Assembly: GCA_946480065.1 (NCBI GenBank)
Contig: CAMLJA010000032.1
Location: 1-11,852 of the forward strand
Reading direction: 5' to 3'
DNA from: an uncultured Thermomonas sp.
Lineage (GTDB): Bacteria; Pseudomonadota; Gammaproteobacteria; Xanthomonadales; Xanthomonadaceae
DNA: 11,852 bases
Shown: one piece after another, positions 1 through 5,039 of the stretch
How the letters are laid out: every line of letters begins with the position of its first letter
How positions within the stretch are numbered: the stretch's first letter is position 1
Translations under genes and position numbers: made by a program
The notes under the pieces: generated by a model
Databases searched by the model: none
Told to the model about the DNA's origin: nothing
What the model saw: only the letters and a program-made list of their open reading frames with translations

Positions 1-233
1 AGCGCAGGCAGTTCGAGGCGCGCTCAAAAAAAAACGCTGACGCCGCCGCGGCCGGGGAAACCGGCGGCGCCATGAGCAGCGCCGACGAGCATCCGGAAGA
101 CATCGCCGTGACCGGCGACGGCGCGAGCTTCCCGCCCACCGCGACCATGTGCCACAAGTGCTCGACCAAGGCGCTCGTCCTGATGGACGGGTGCGCGACT
201 TGCTTGAATTGTGGGTATAGCAAGTGCGGGTGA
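1..233 (+). CDS. nrdJ: Adenosylcobalamin-dependent ribonucleotide reductase, C-terminal end (5' partial)
   Basis: Frame 3 is open from the left edge to TGA at 231-233 and encodes about 76 residues. It ends in a cysteine-rich tail: CHKCSTKALVLMDGC followed by CATCLNCGYSKCG. This is the conserved zinc-finger-like and redox-cysteine end of class II (vitamin B12-dependent) ribonucleotide reductases, which reduce ribonucleotides to deoxyribonucleotides in the cytoplasm using a cobalamin radical. In these enzymes the C-terminal cysteines re-reduce the active site. The stretch before it (SKKNADAAAAGETGG) is a low-complexity linker and includes a run of nine A (26-34). The catalytic domain lies outside the window. 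The last 37 bp recur at 3735-3771, so the gene end looks like an integration target whose reading frame was preserved. The family call is firm; the gene is seen only as its tail. Confidence 0.86.
   Translation, partial: RRQFEARSKKNADAAAAGETGGAMSSADEHPEDIAVTGDGASFPPTATMCHKCSTKALVLMDGCATCLNCGYSKCG
197..233 (+). repeat. Direct repeat copy 1: 3' end of nrdJ (candidate att site)
   Basis: These 37 bp are the final codons and stop of nrdJ. They recur at 3735-3771 in the same orientation with 36 of 37 bases identical (T at 217 against C at 3755). The spacing is 3,538 bp and encloses the restriction-modification cassette. A short exact duplication ending at a gene's stop codon is the usual footprint of site-specific integration into a gene 3' end, where the incoming element restores the reading frame. 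The repeat is seen; its role as an attachment site is inferred. Confidence 0.7.
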
Positions 234-242
234 TGGACCGGG

Positions 243-294
243 CAGGGGATTGAAAATCCCCGTGTCGGGGGTTCGATCCCCTCCCCGGCCACCA
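243..294 (+). pseudogene. tRNA-Phe(GAA) 3' half, D-arm missing
   Basis: The sequence has an anticodon stem (245-249 with 257-261) and a 7-nt loop TTGAAAA with anticodon GAA at 252-254. A T-arm with loop TTCGATC (272-278), a 3' acceptor strand CCCGGCC (284-290), discriminator A291 and CCA (292-294) follow. The 5' part is abnormal: where a normal tRNA-Phe has GGCCGGG plus a D-arm, the sequence before CAGGGG is only GGACCGGG (235-242), directly after the nrdJ stop. No D-arm is present. It is therefore not a normal tRNA. Such 3' halves typically remain as the attachment site of an element that integrates into a tRNA gene; an internal deletion of about 17 nt is the alternative. Confidence 0.85.
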
Positions 295-315
295 TTTGGT
301 GGCACCGCGAAACGT

Positions 316-356
316 AAGCCCCGCAAGGCCTAGAGCCATGTGGGGCTTTTCGTTTT
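316..356 (+). terminator. Rho-independent terminator after the tRNA remnant
   Basis: The arms AAGCCCCGCA (316-325) and TGTGGGGCTT (339-348) form a 10-bp stem with one G-U pair and a 13-nt loop, followed by TTTTCGTTTT. It would end transcription coming from nrdJ or the tRNA remnant and insulate the restriction-modification cassette. Confidence 0.7.
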
Positions 357-396
357 CGGGCCATGGCAATGCGCAGTCGCGCAGCTTGGCGCGCGC

Positions 397-418
397 TGTG
401 GCCCGACTGTGGCCCGAC
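397..418. repeat. Tandem 11-bp direct repeat TGTGGCCCGAC x2
   Basis: Two exact adjacent copies lie at 397-407 and 408-418, about 100 bp beyond the tRNA remnant. Related GGCCCGA also occurs at 474-480. Short direct repeats beside an attachment site can be integrase arm-type or excisionase binding sites, but no integrase is present here, so that role is only a guess. The rest of the 200 bp between the tRNA and the methyltransferase holds no credible gene. Confidence 0.45.
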
Positions 419-494
419 GTGCGACACGGTGCGGTGCCTCCGCTGCTAACCTGACAACAGACCAGCGCCCGCTGGCCCGAAATTAGAGTCGTCC

Positions 495-1655
495 ATGCGC
501 CCGAAATCTGGTTTACCGAAACGCCGTGCCCTCCGCCGAATGCCCGAGTTCTCTCATGGTCTGCGCGAAGACCTAGCCTTCAAGGAGGCACACGCAAAGG
601 CCGCGCCTTCCATTCCTGTCATGTCTATGTTCGCCGGTTGCGGCGGCATGGATCTTGGTTTCATCGGCGGCTTTCATTACGGCCCACGGCAATATGAAGT
701 GCTGCCTTTCAAGATCACCCAAGCGGTTGATTTCGACCAGAAATCCATTGAGACCTATCGCCTAAACATTGGCGACCACGGGCTGGTGGGGGACCTAACC
801 GAGTTGCCGGCGACTGACATGCCCTCCGCTCGCTTGTTGATTGGCGGTTTTCCCTGTCAGGACTTTTCGTCGTCCGGTCCAAAGACAGGTTTTGCCGGCG
901 AGCGCGGCCAGCTTTACACCTGCATGGTCGATTACATGCGCACCCATAAGCCGGACATGGTAGTCGGGGAAAACGTCCCGCATCTCGCAACGCTGCACGG
1001 CGGCCAATACCTGAAAGCGATCATCCGTGACTGTGAGGCCGCCGGATACAACTTCGTCGTATGGGACTTGTTCGCGCCGGACTTCGGCCTCTCGCAAAGC
1101 CGGCGCCGTCTCTTTTTGGTCGGCGTCCGAAAAGACCTTGGATATCCGCCGCTACCGCCCAAGGCGACACACGCTCGCCGCCACATTCCAATTGACGAGG
1201 CGTTGGCGGACCTGGAGGACGTCACTGACGAGTCGGTGACGAACCAGAGTCAGTACTTCGTCGCGACCCGTGCGACGGCGGGCGGTGGACAAGGCGACCA
1301 CACTAACCAACGTGGAAAGCTCGCCTACTGCATCCGAGCCAATGCCAAAGCGAGAATTCAGTTTCACTATTCGCTAGACCGCCGCCTGACGGTGCGCGAG
1401 TGCGCCCGCTTGCAGTCCTTCCCGGACAACTTCGTCTTCCCTTTTTCCAGCATGACCAACATGTCGCAGATTGGGAATGCCGTACCGCCGATCCTGGCTC
1501 ATGCAGTGGCGACTGTCGTTGCCGAACACATGGCAAAATTGGACCGGGGGGAACGCAATCTTATTGATCCCAATTCGGAAGTCATCCAAGATCGTATCGT
1601 GCCAGTGAAGAAACGGCAGCGATCTTTATTTGAACCCGAAGGGGAATCAGCTTGA
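495..1655 (+). CDS. DNA (cytosine-5)-methyltransferase, type II R-M system
   Basis: This 386-residue protein transfers a methyl group from S-adenosylmethionine to C5 of cytosine in a specific DNA site, protecting host DNA from the partner nuclease. All core motifs are visible: motif I FAGCGGMDLGF (46-56), motif IV with the catalytic Cys in PCQ (120-122), motif VI ENV (159-161), motif VIII QSRRR (201-205), motif IX around RLTVRECARLQSFP (297-310) and motif X GNAVPP (327-332). The target-recognition region is about 212-295. The start at 495 lacks a clear ribosome site; ATG 540 (residue 16) is an alternative, and both leave the catalytic domain intact. A basic tail follows motif X. The next gene overlaps by 4 nt, so the two are translationally coupled. 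GC is visibly lower than in the right-hand genes, consistent with acquisition by transfer. The methylated site cannot be read from the sequence. Confidence 0.96.
   Translation: MRPKSGLPKRRALRRMPEFSHGLREDLAFKEAHAKAAPSIPVMSMFAGCGGMDLGFIGGFHYGPRQYEVLPFKITQAVDFDQKSIETYRLNIGDHGLVGDLTELPATDMPSARLLIGGFPCQDFSSSGPKTGFAGERGQLYTCMVDYMRTHKPDMVVGENVPHLATLHGGQYLKAIIRDCEAAGYNFVVWDLFAPDFGLSQSRRRLFLVGVRKDLGYPPLPPKATHARRHIPIDEALADLEDVTDESVTNQSQYFVATRATAGGGQGDHTNQRGKLAYCIRANAKARIQFHYSLDRRLTVRECARLQSFPDNFVFPFSSMTNMSQIGNAVPPILAHAVATVVAEHMAKLDRGERNLIDPNSEVIQDRIVPVKKRQRSLFEPEGESA
1638..1654 (+). promoter_or_regulatory. Ribosome site and TTG start of the endonuclease
   Basis: GAAGGGGA (1638-1645) lies 6 nt before TTG (1652-1654), which overlaps the methyltransferase TGA (1653-1655). 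The next in-frame ATG is residue 60, so TTG is the credible start. A weak start plus translational coupling would keep nuclease level tied to, and below, methylase level. Confidence 0.7.
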
Positions 1656-2464
1656 GCGCATCGAGTGACGAGGTTTATCGCTATATCCTGCTGAATCCTT
1701 TGAAGGAGTGCTCGACGTACAAGCCGGCGTTTGGTTTGCAGAGCGCCGACGGAATCGATCTAGCCCAGTTCCGTACGCTGTATGGCGCCGACCCCCTGTA
1801 CCACTGGGTAGGTCTCGATTCCGACTTGATGTACGCAGCTCACAAAGCAGCCGGAGGCATGACCTCAATTTACCGGCAACTTGGAATCGGTTGCGAACGT
1901 TTGCTTCGGCGCGTCGTACAAGACTGCTTGGCCCTCAACGAGGAACAAACGGCGTGGAGCTATCAGTACGACAAGGGCGATGGGGTGCAGGCGACGCACA
2001 CTCTGGACCTCCATATCCGGGCGACAGACGTTTCTGATCCTGACGCGCGCCAGAGATTCTTGGCTTGGGTCCGGGCCGCTGCGGAAAGGATCGGAGTTCC
2101 GGCCGATCGGGCAGCCGCACTAGAAGGTGCGGCATTCGAGATTCGACAAGGTTACAAGAGCGCCGACTCCAAGCGACAAAACGCCGATCTACGCTTCGGG
2201 CTTCGAGCGTATGCGGACGCCAGCCTTTTACCTGTAATCGCCATCGTGTCAACGCAGGCTAGCGATACCGTCTGCAGACGCTATAGCGACGCTCGTCTCC
2301 TTGTGCTCCGAGGAACGTTGCAGGGTGTAGCCAGTACCTTCGTCTTCTATCGCGACGTCATCGGCTACGACTTGGCTGCATTTTTCGAGCGTAATGCAGC
2401 GGTCATACGCGAGGACTTTGAAAAGATCATTGCGCAACTATTGACCGCTACCGACCCCAGCTAA
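1652..2464 (+). CDS. Type II restriction endonuclease (possibly ApaLI-like)
   Basis: A 270-residue protein starts at TTG, within a TTGA overlap with the methyltransferase stop. GAAGGGGA (1638-1645) is a well-placed ribosome site. Overlap with a C5-methyltransferase and a size typical of type II enzymes make a restriction endonuclease the best call. The core segment EIRQGYKSADSKRQNAD (163-179) followed by LPVIAIVSTQ (193-202) and FVFYRDVIGYDLAAFFERN (230-248) looks like a PD-(D/E)XK-type fold with acidic and Lys residues (E163, K169, D172). From memory it recalls the ApaLI-like family, whose known member cuts GTGCAC and pairs with a C5-methyltransferase; I could not verify this. Having the nuclease second and overlapped suits the need to make the methylase first. 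Its stop codon runs straight into a repeat module. Exact specificity is unknown. Confidence 0.8.
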   Translation: MSASSDEVYRYILLNPLKECSTYKPAFGLQSADGIDLAQFRTLYGADPLYHWVGLDSDLMYAAHKAAGGMTSIYRQLGIGCERLLRRVVQDCLALNEEQTAWSYQYDKGDGVQATHTLDLHIRATDVSDPDARQRFLAWVRAAAERIGVPADRAAALEGAAFEIRQGYKSADSKRQNADLRFGLRAYADASLLPVIAIVSTQASDTVCRRYSDARLLVLRGTLQGVASTFVFYRDVIGYDLAAFFERNAAVIREDFEKIIAQLLTATDPS

Positions 2465-2502
2465 AAAAAGGTGTCAGGGACAAAGAAAAAAAGGGGTCAG
2501 AG
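2463..2502. repeat. GGTGTCAGGGAC + GGGGTCAGAG repeat modules
   Basis: Directly on the endonuclease stop codon sits an A-run plus GGTGTCAGGGAC (2470-2481), then a second A-run plus GGGGTCAGAG (2493-2502), which ends exactly where the IS3-like terminal sequence begins. The same modules recur at 2730, 3588-3722, 3812-3861 and 4628-4712. They resemble the REP-type repeats mobilised by REP-associated (Y1) transposases; that link is from general knowledge and no such transposase is in the window. Confidence 0.7.
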
Positions 2503-2727
2503 TGGACTGCCCCGCATTCCACAGACAGGTAGTCAGGATACAGACCTGACGGTTTGGTAATCCCGCTCCGCCTGCATCGGCGCCCGGTAGCCCAGGGCCG
2601 AGTGCATGCGGATGCGGTTGTAGAACAATTCGACATATTCGAACACCGCCGTGCGTGCGGCGTCGCGGTTTTCGAACAGCTTGTCGCCCATCAGTTCCAG
2701 CTTGAGCGTGGCGAAGAAACTCTCGGG
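2503..2727 (-). mobile_element. IS3-family insertion sequence remnant (3' end)
   Basis: The minus strand from 2727 to the stop at 2533-2535 encodes 64 residues of an IS3-family OrfB transposase C-terminus: ESFFATLKLELM, then FYNRIRMHSALGYRAP. The first of these carries the catalytic Glu of the DDE (rve) domain. Everything upstream of this point is gone. Beyond the stop, TGGACTGCCCCGCATTCCAC (from 2503) has the look of an IS3-type terminal inverted repeat, so one true end survives while the other is a deletion junction at 2727/2728. Both edges touch a GGGGTCAGAG module. The fragment is inactive and records transposon traffic in the island. Confidence 0.85.
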
Positions 2728-2729
2728 TT

Positions 2730-2753
2730 AAAGGGGTCAGAGAACATTTCCGT
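2730..2753 (+). repeat. Half copy of the GGGGTCAGAGAACATTTCC repeat
   Basis: Here AAAGGGGTCAGAGAACATTTCCG matches the left arms of the full palindromes at 3643 and 4628. The right arm is missing; the sequence runs instead into the leader of the next gene. It abuts the truncated edge of the IS remnant, which suggests recombination between repeat copies removed the rest of the insertion sequence. Confidence 0.65.
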
Positions 2754-2769
2754 TGTCTACCTTTCGCCT

Positions 2770-2797
2770 TTGCGAAATCCGGGTTTGATTCGATTTT
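2770..2797 (+). promoter_or_regulatory. Possible promoter of the first TonB-like gene
   Basis: TTGCGA (2770-2775) and GATTTT (2792-2797) are 16 nt apart in a locally AT-rich stretch just before the ribosome site AAGGA (2802-2806). The match to sigma-70 boxes is weak and the site is tentative. Confidence 0.25.
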
Positions 2798-2813
2798 AGC
2801 CAAGGAAAGATGC

Positions 2814-3587
2814 ATGCAGCAGTCGGGGTACTTCACCGTTCGAATGGAAACCGTGTGTGCCGCGCTGTTGGGCGGGGCCGCGCTTTTGGCTGGCGTGGCG
2901 CAGGCGGCAAAGCCGGAAGCGCCCAAGCAGGCACCGATGCTGCAACTCGACTTCAAGGCGATGGTGCAAGCCGACGGCACGGTGACCGACATCCAGCCCG
3001 ATCCGGCCTTGCCGGCGGCGGTCCAGGCGTTGATCCGCCAGCGCGTGGCGACATGGCGGTACTCGCCGATGCAATGGCAGGGCAAGTCGCAACCGTCGCC
3101 GATCACGCAAACGATCAATGTGCAGGCGGTGCCGACGGAGCAAGGCGGGGTGGTCCTTCGCATCGCCGAAGTGTCCGGGCCGATGAGGAATATTGGGTCG
3201 GGAAAGCCCGCGGCGGGCATTCCGGTGCCGCCCAAATTTCCGGCTGAAGTCCAACGGCGCGGAATCAGTGCGGTCGTCGTCTATGCGGTGCTTTACGACG
3301 AAGCGGGCAAGCCCCGGCAGGTCGATCTGCTCTATCCGTCGGAACTCGATCGCGATTACAAGCGCCTGGATGAGGCGGCGCGGGACGCGATTGCCCAGTG
3401 GGTAATGCCGCATACGTTCGACGGCGCGCCGATTTCATGCCGTACCTACACGCCCATCACCTTCCACACGGACGGTGCAGGCGAACTGCCGCGCGTGCCG
3501 CCGGAAAGGATGGCGTCCTTCAACGGCTACGTTGACAGGTGCCCTACCACGTCGCTGGAAACGCCGGTCGCCGGTACGTTCCTCTGA
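2814..3587 (+). CDS. Exported TonB C-terminal-like protein, paralogue 1
   Basis: This 257-residue protein has an N-terminal hydrophobic segment (METVCAALLGGAALLAGVAQA, 11-31) that looks like a signal peptide. The start at 2814 is chosen because AAGGAAAG (2802-2809) precedes it; ATG 2844 (residue 11) would give a more standard signal peptide but lacks a ribosome site. Residues about 138-217 read like a TonB C-terminal domain: PPKFPAEVQRRGI, VYAVLYDEAGKPRQV, LDEAARDAIAQW, then DGAPISCRTYTPITF. Residues 43-106 (ADGTVTDI, VATWRYSP) repeat the same strand-helix-strand pattern, so the protein appears to hold two TonB-like halves. It lacks the proline-rich spacer of a true TonB, so energy transduction to receptors is doubtful. 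Cys209 and Cys243 are conserved in the paralogue and may form a disulfide. It lies between the IS remnant and repeat cluster B; its function is unknown. Confidence 0.8.
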   Translation: MQQSGYFTVRMETVCAALLGGAALLAGVAQAAKPEAPKQAPMLQLDFKAMVQADGTVTDIQPDPALPAAVQALIRQRVATWRYSPMQWQGKSQPSPITQTINVQAVPTEQGGVVLRIAEVSGPMRNIGSGKPAAGIPVPPKFPAEVQRRGISAVVVYAVLYDEAGKPRQVDLLYPSELDRDYKRLDEAARDAIAQWVMPHTFDGAPISCRTYTPITFHTDGAGELPRVPPERMASFNGYVDRCPTTSLETPVAGTFL

Positions 3588-3642
3588 AAAAGAAGGCGTC
3601 AGAAAAAAGGTGTCAGGGACCAAAAAGGGGTCGGACCAAAAA
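3588..3642. repeat. Cluster of degenerate repeat modules
   Basis: Right after the stop of the first TonB-like gene come GGCGTCAG (3594-3601), an A-run with GGTGTCAGGGAC (3609-3620) and AAAAAGGGGTCGGACC (3622-3637). All are variants of the module found after the endonuclease gene. No coding sequence is visible in 3588-3875; it is made of these repeats, palindrome B and the nrdJ-end copy. Confidence 0.65.
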
Positions 3643-3722
3643 GCAAAAAGGGGTCAGAGAACATTTCCGTTTGAAATGCGGTCTGAGTCCTCGCGAGGAA
3701 AATTTGTCTGACCCCTTTTCGC
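3643..3722. repeat. Palindromic repeat element B
   Basis: The left arm GCAAAAAGGGGTCAGA... (3643-3668) is inverted relative to the right arm ...TCTGACCCCTTTTCGC (3697-3722), with 22 of 26 positions matching and about 28 nt between arms. Since the outer ends are A-run/GGGG and CCCC/TTTT, the folded RNA resembles a terminator on either strand. It ends 12 bp before the nrdJ-end copy. Confidence 0.75.
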
Positions 3723-3734
3723 TTCCTTTCGCTT

Positions 3735-3771
3735 GACTTGCTTGAATTGTGGGTACAGCAAGTGCGGGTGA
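3735..3771 (+). repeat. Direct repeat copy 2: 3' end of nrdJ (candidate att site)
   Basis: These 37 bp match 197-233 with one difference and include the nrdJ stop. No nrdJ coding sequence precedes them; instead palindrome B lies 12 bp upstream. If an element integrated at nrdJ, this is the displaced original 3' end, and 3772 onward is the original downstream flank. Confidence 0.7.
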
Positions 3772-3811
3772 GTTGCAGCCGAGGCTAGATTTGAAGAACG
3801 GGGCCACTCCA

Positions 3812-3861
3812 GAGAACATTTCTGGTTTGATACGCGCCGGGGAAGAGACGTCAGGGACAAG
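3812..3861. repeat. Degenerate repeat copy C, in the leader of paralogue 2
   Basis: CAGAGAACATTTCTGGTTTG (3818-3837) matches CAGAGAACATTTCCGTTTG of element B with small changes, and GTCAGGGACAAG (3850-3861) matches the module at 2473-2484. This older copy runs to within 3 bp of the ribosome site GGGGAGG (3864-3870), so it forms the 5' leader of the following gene. Confidence 0.55.
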
Positions 3862-3875
3862 CTGGGGAGGATGCC

Positions 3876-4622
3876 GTGAAACCGATCATGATCGCGTGCC
3901 TGTTGGCGCTGTGCTGCGGCGCATGCGCAGTCGGGCCGGAACGTGGCCCCAGCGTGGCCGCCGGGCCGCTGCTGCTCCTCGATTTCAGCGTCCGCGTGGG
4001 ACCGGATGGCGTCCCGGTCGACATCGTGCCGGCTTCGGACATGCCGGCGCCGCTGCAGGCGGCGGTACGCAAGCGCGTGGCCACCTGGCGCTACCGGCCC
4101 GGACGGTGGAAGGGGGCGGCGGTTTCCGGCACCGTCTATCAGCGCATCGTCGCGGAGGCGGACCCAACGGCGCCGGCAGGTACGGCATTGCGTATCAGGG
4201 AAATGGCCGCGCCGACCAGGCGGCTCGATCCCGGCGTGGCGAAGGATGCCGGGGGGATGCCGCCGCCCGACTATCCGGTCGACCTCCTGAGGCGGGGCGT
4301 CGGGGGCGTGCTGGTCTACGCGGTGCGCGCGGGCGCGGATGGACAGGCGCGGGATGTCGAGCGCGTGGATCCGGTCGCCCTGGACGCCGACCATGCCCGG
4401 CTCGATGCGGCCGCGCGGGATGCGATCGCGCGGTGGACGCTGACGCCGGTGGAGGTGGATGGCGTGCCGATCGACTGCCGGATGCTGGTGCCCATCGGGT
4501 TCTGGATCCAGGGGCAGTCCGCGGCGGGCGGGTTCGACGCGAACGCCTATCGGCAAGCCCATGACGATGTCTGCCCGGCCGCCCCGGTGTTGCAGACGGA
4601 CGTGGTGGGCACCTTGTTGTGA
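3876..4622 (+). CDS. TonB C-terminal-like lipoprotein, paralogue 2
   Basis: The 248-residue protein begins at GTG (3876), 5 nt after the ribosome site GGGGAGG (3864-3870). The N-terminus MKPIMIACLLALCCGACAVG is a hydrophobic signal with cysteines at 13, 14 and 17; Cys17 after Gly-Ala fits a lipobox loosely, so it is probably membrane-anchored. The same two-half layout as the protein at 2814 is seen: DGVPVDI, KRVATWRYRP (45-75), then PPPDYPVDLLRRGVGGVLVY (129-148), LDAAARDAIARW (176-187), DGVPIDCRMLVPIGF (195-209). Cys201 and Cys233 correspond to Cys209 and Cys243 of paralogue 1. Composition is more GC-rich than in paralogue 1 and closer to the chromosome, so this may be the resident copy. No TonB-type spacer is present. 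Its role in the envelope is unknown. Confidence 0.8.
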   Translation: MKPIMIACLLALCCGACAVGPERGPSVAAGPLLLLDFSVRVGPDGVPVDIVPASDMPAPLQAAVRKRVATWRYRPGRWKGAAVSGTVYQRIVAEADPTAPAGTALRIREMAAPTRRLDPGVAKDAGGMPPPDYPVDLLRRGVGGVLVYAVRAGADGQARDVERVDPVALDADHARLDAAARDAIARWTLTPVEVDGVPIDCRMLVPIGFWIQGQSAAGGFDANAYRQAHDDVCPAAPVLQTDVVGTLL

Positions 4623-4627
4623 TCCCT

Positions 4628-4712
4628 CAAAAAGGGGTCAGAGAACATTTCCGTTGGAATTGCCCTGCCACCTGGGCGCTCCCGCGGGAAAAGTTCTCTG
4701 ACCCCTTTTCGC
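4628..4712. repeat. Palindromic repeat element D (possible bidirectional terminator)
   Basis: The left arm CAAAAAGGGGTCAGAGAAC (4628-4646) continues to ATTTCC, and the right arm GGAAAAGTTCTCTGACCCC (4687-4705) ends in TTTTCGC. The core AAAAGGGGTCAGAGAAC pairs perfectly over 17 bp, with one mismatch before the TTTCC/GGAAA extension. It starts 5 bp after the stop of paralogue 2. The strong stem followed by T-runs on both strands would serve as a terminator. Confidence 0.8.
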
Positions 4713-4803
4713 TCGCCGCATTCCCATCGCAGTCCCGCTGACCTGGATCAAGGCGCCCGCGCCGTCCTTTGCCGACCATGGCGTCGACGATGGAGGGCTG
4801 GCC

Positions 4804-4944
4804 ATGGGCAAGGCGGAGTTCGAGACGGGCGAGGCGCTGGACGAGCAGGTGGCCGAGGACGCGCGTCTGGTGGCGTGGCTGGTGGAAGGGACCCGCGATT
4901 ACGAATGCGTGGGTGCGGAGGCCGCGGCGGAGTTCGGGCTGTGA
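4804..4944 (+). CDS. Small acidic hypothetical protein (46 aa)
   Basis: ATG 4804 is preceded by GGAGGG (4792-4797) at 6 nt. The 46 residues run from MGKAEFETGEALDEQVAEDA to ECVGAEAAAEFGL. Nearly every third codon position is G or C, as expected for a real gene in this genome. It is rich in Glu/Asp and Ala, predicted mostly helical, with one cysteine and no signal peptide or membrane segment. A perfect hairpin lies 47 bp after the stop. It is convergent with the DJ-1/PfpI gene. The open frame extends upstream to about 4738 without another good start. I do not recognise the family. Confidence 0.55.
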   Translation: MGKAEFETGEALDEQVAEDARLVAWLVEGTRDYECVGAEAAAEFGL

Positions 4945-4990
4945 GGGCGATTCCGGAACGGCGTCGGGACCACTGCTGAAACGCGCACGA

Positions 4991-5019
4991 CAAGAGGCCC
5001 GCACAGGGCGGGCCTCTTG
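4991..5019. terminator. Perfect hairpin between convergent genes
   Basis: CAAGAGGCCCGC (4991-5002) pairs with GCGGGCCTCTTG (5008-5019) over 12 bp with a 5-nt loop. It sits between the 46-aa gene (plus) and the end of the DJ-1/PfpI gene (minus), where a shared bidirectional terminator is expected. The T-runs are poor on both sides. Confidence 0.65.
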
Positions 5020-5039
5020 TGCTCATTACGCGGGCGAAC

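Noticed and set aside
24..326. Open frame on the minus strand opposite nrdJ and the tRNA remnant
   Set aside because: It reads the complement of a tRNA (GGDRTPDTGIFNPLP-type), a well-known spurious translation.
451..485. CTGACA plus AT-rich GAAATTAG as promoter of the methyltransferase
   Set aside because: Spacing to any -10-like hexamer is too long; no convincing box found.
295..494. A controller (C) protein gene or its operator before the R-M genes
   Set aside because: No helix-turn-helix frame of suitable size exists, and no C-box-like palindrome is evident.
3749..4564. 271-codon plus-strand frame over paralogue 2
   Set aside because: It is Gly/Arg/Ala-rich and out of phase; the paralogue frame carries the recognisable domains.
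2462..4712. CRISPR array
   Set aside because: The repeats are irregularly spaced, inverted, and flank whole genes; there are no spacers of even length and no cas genes.
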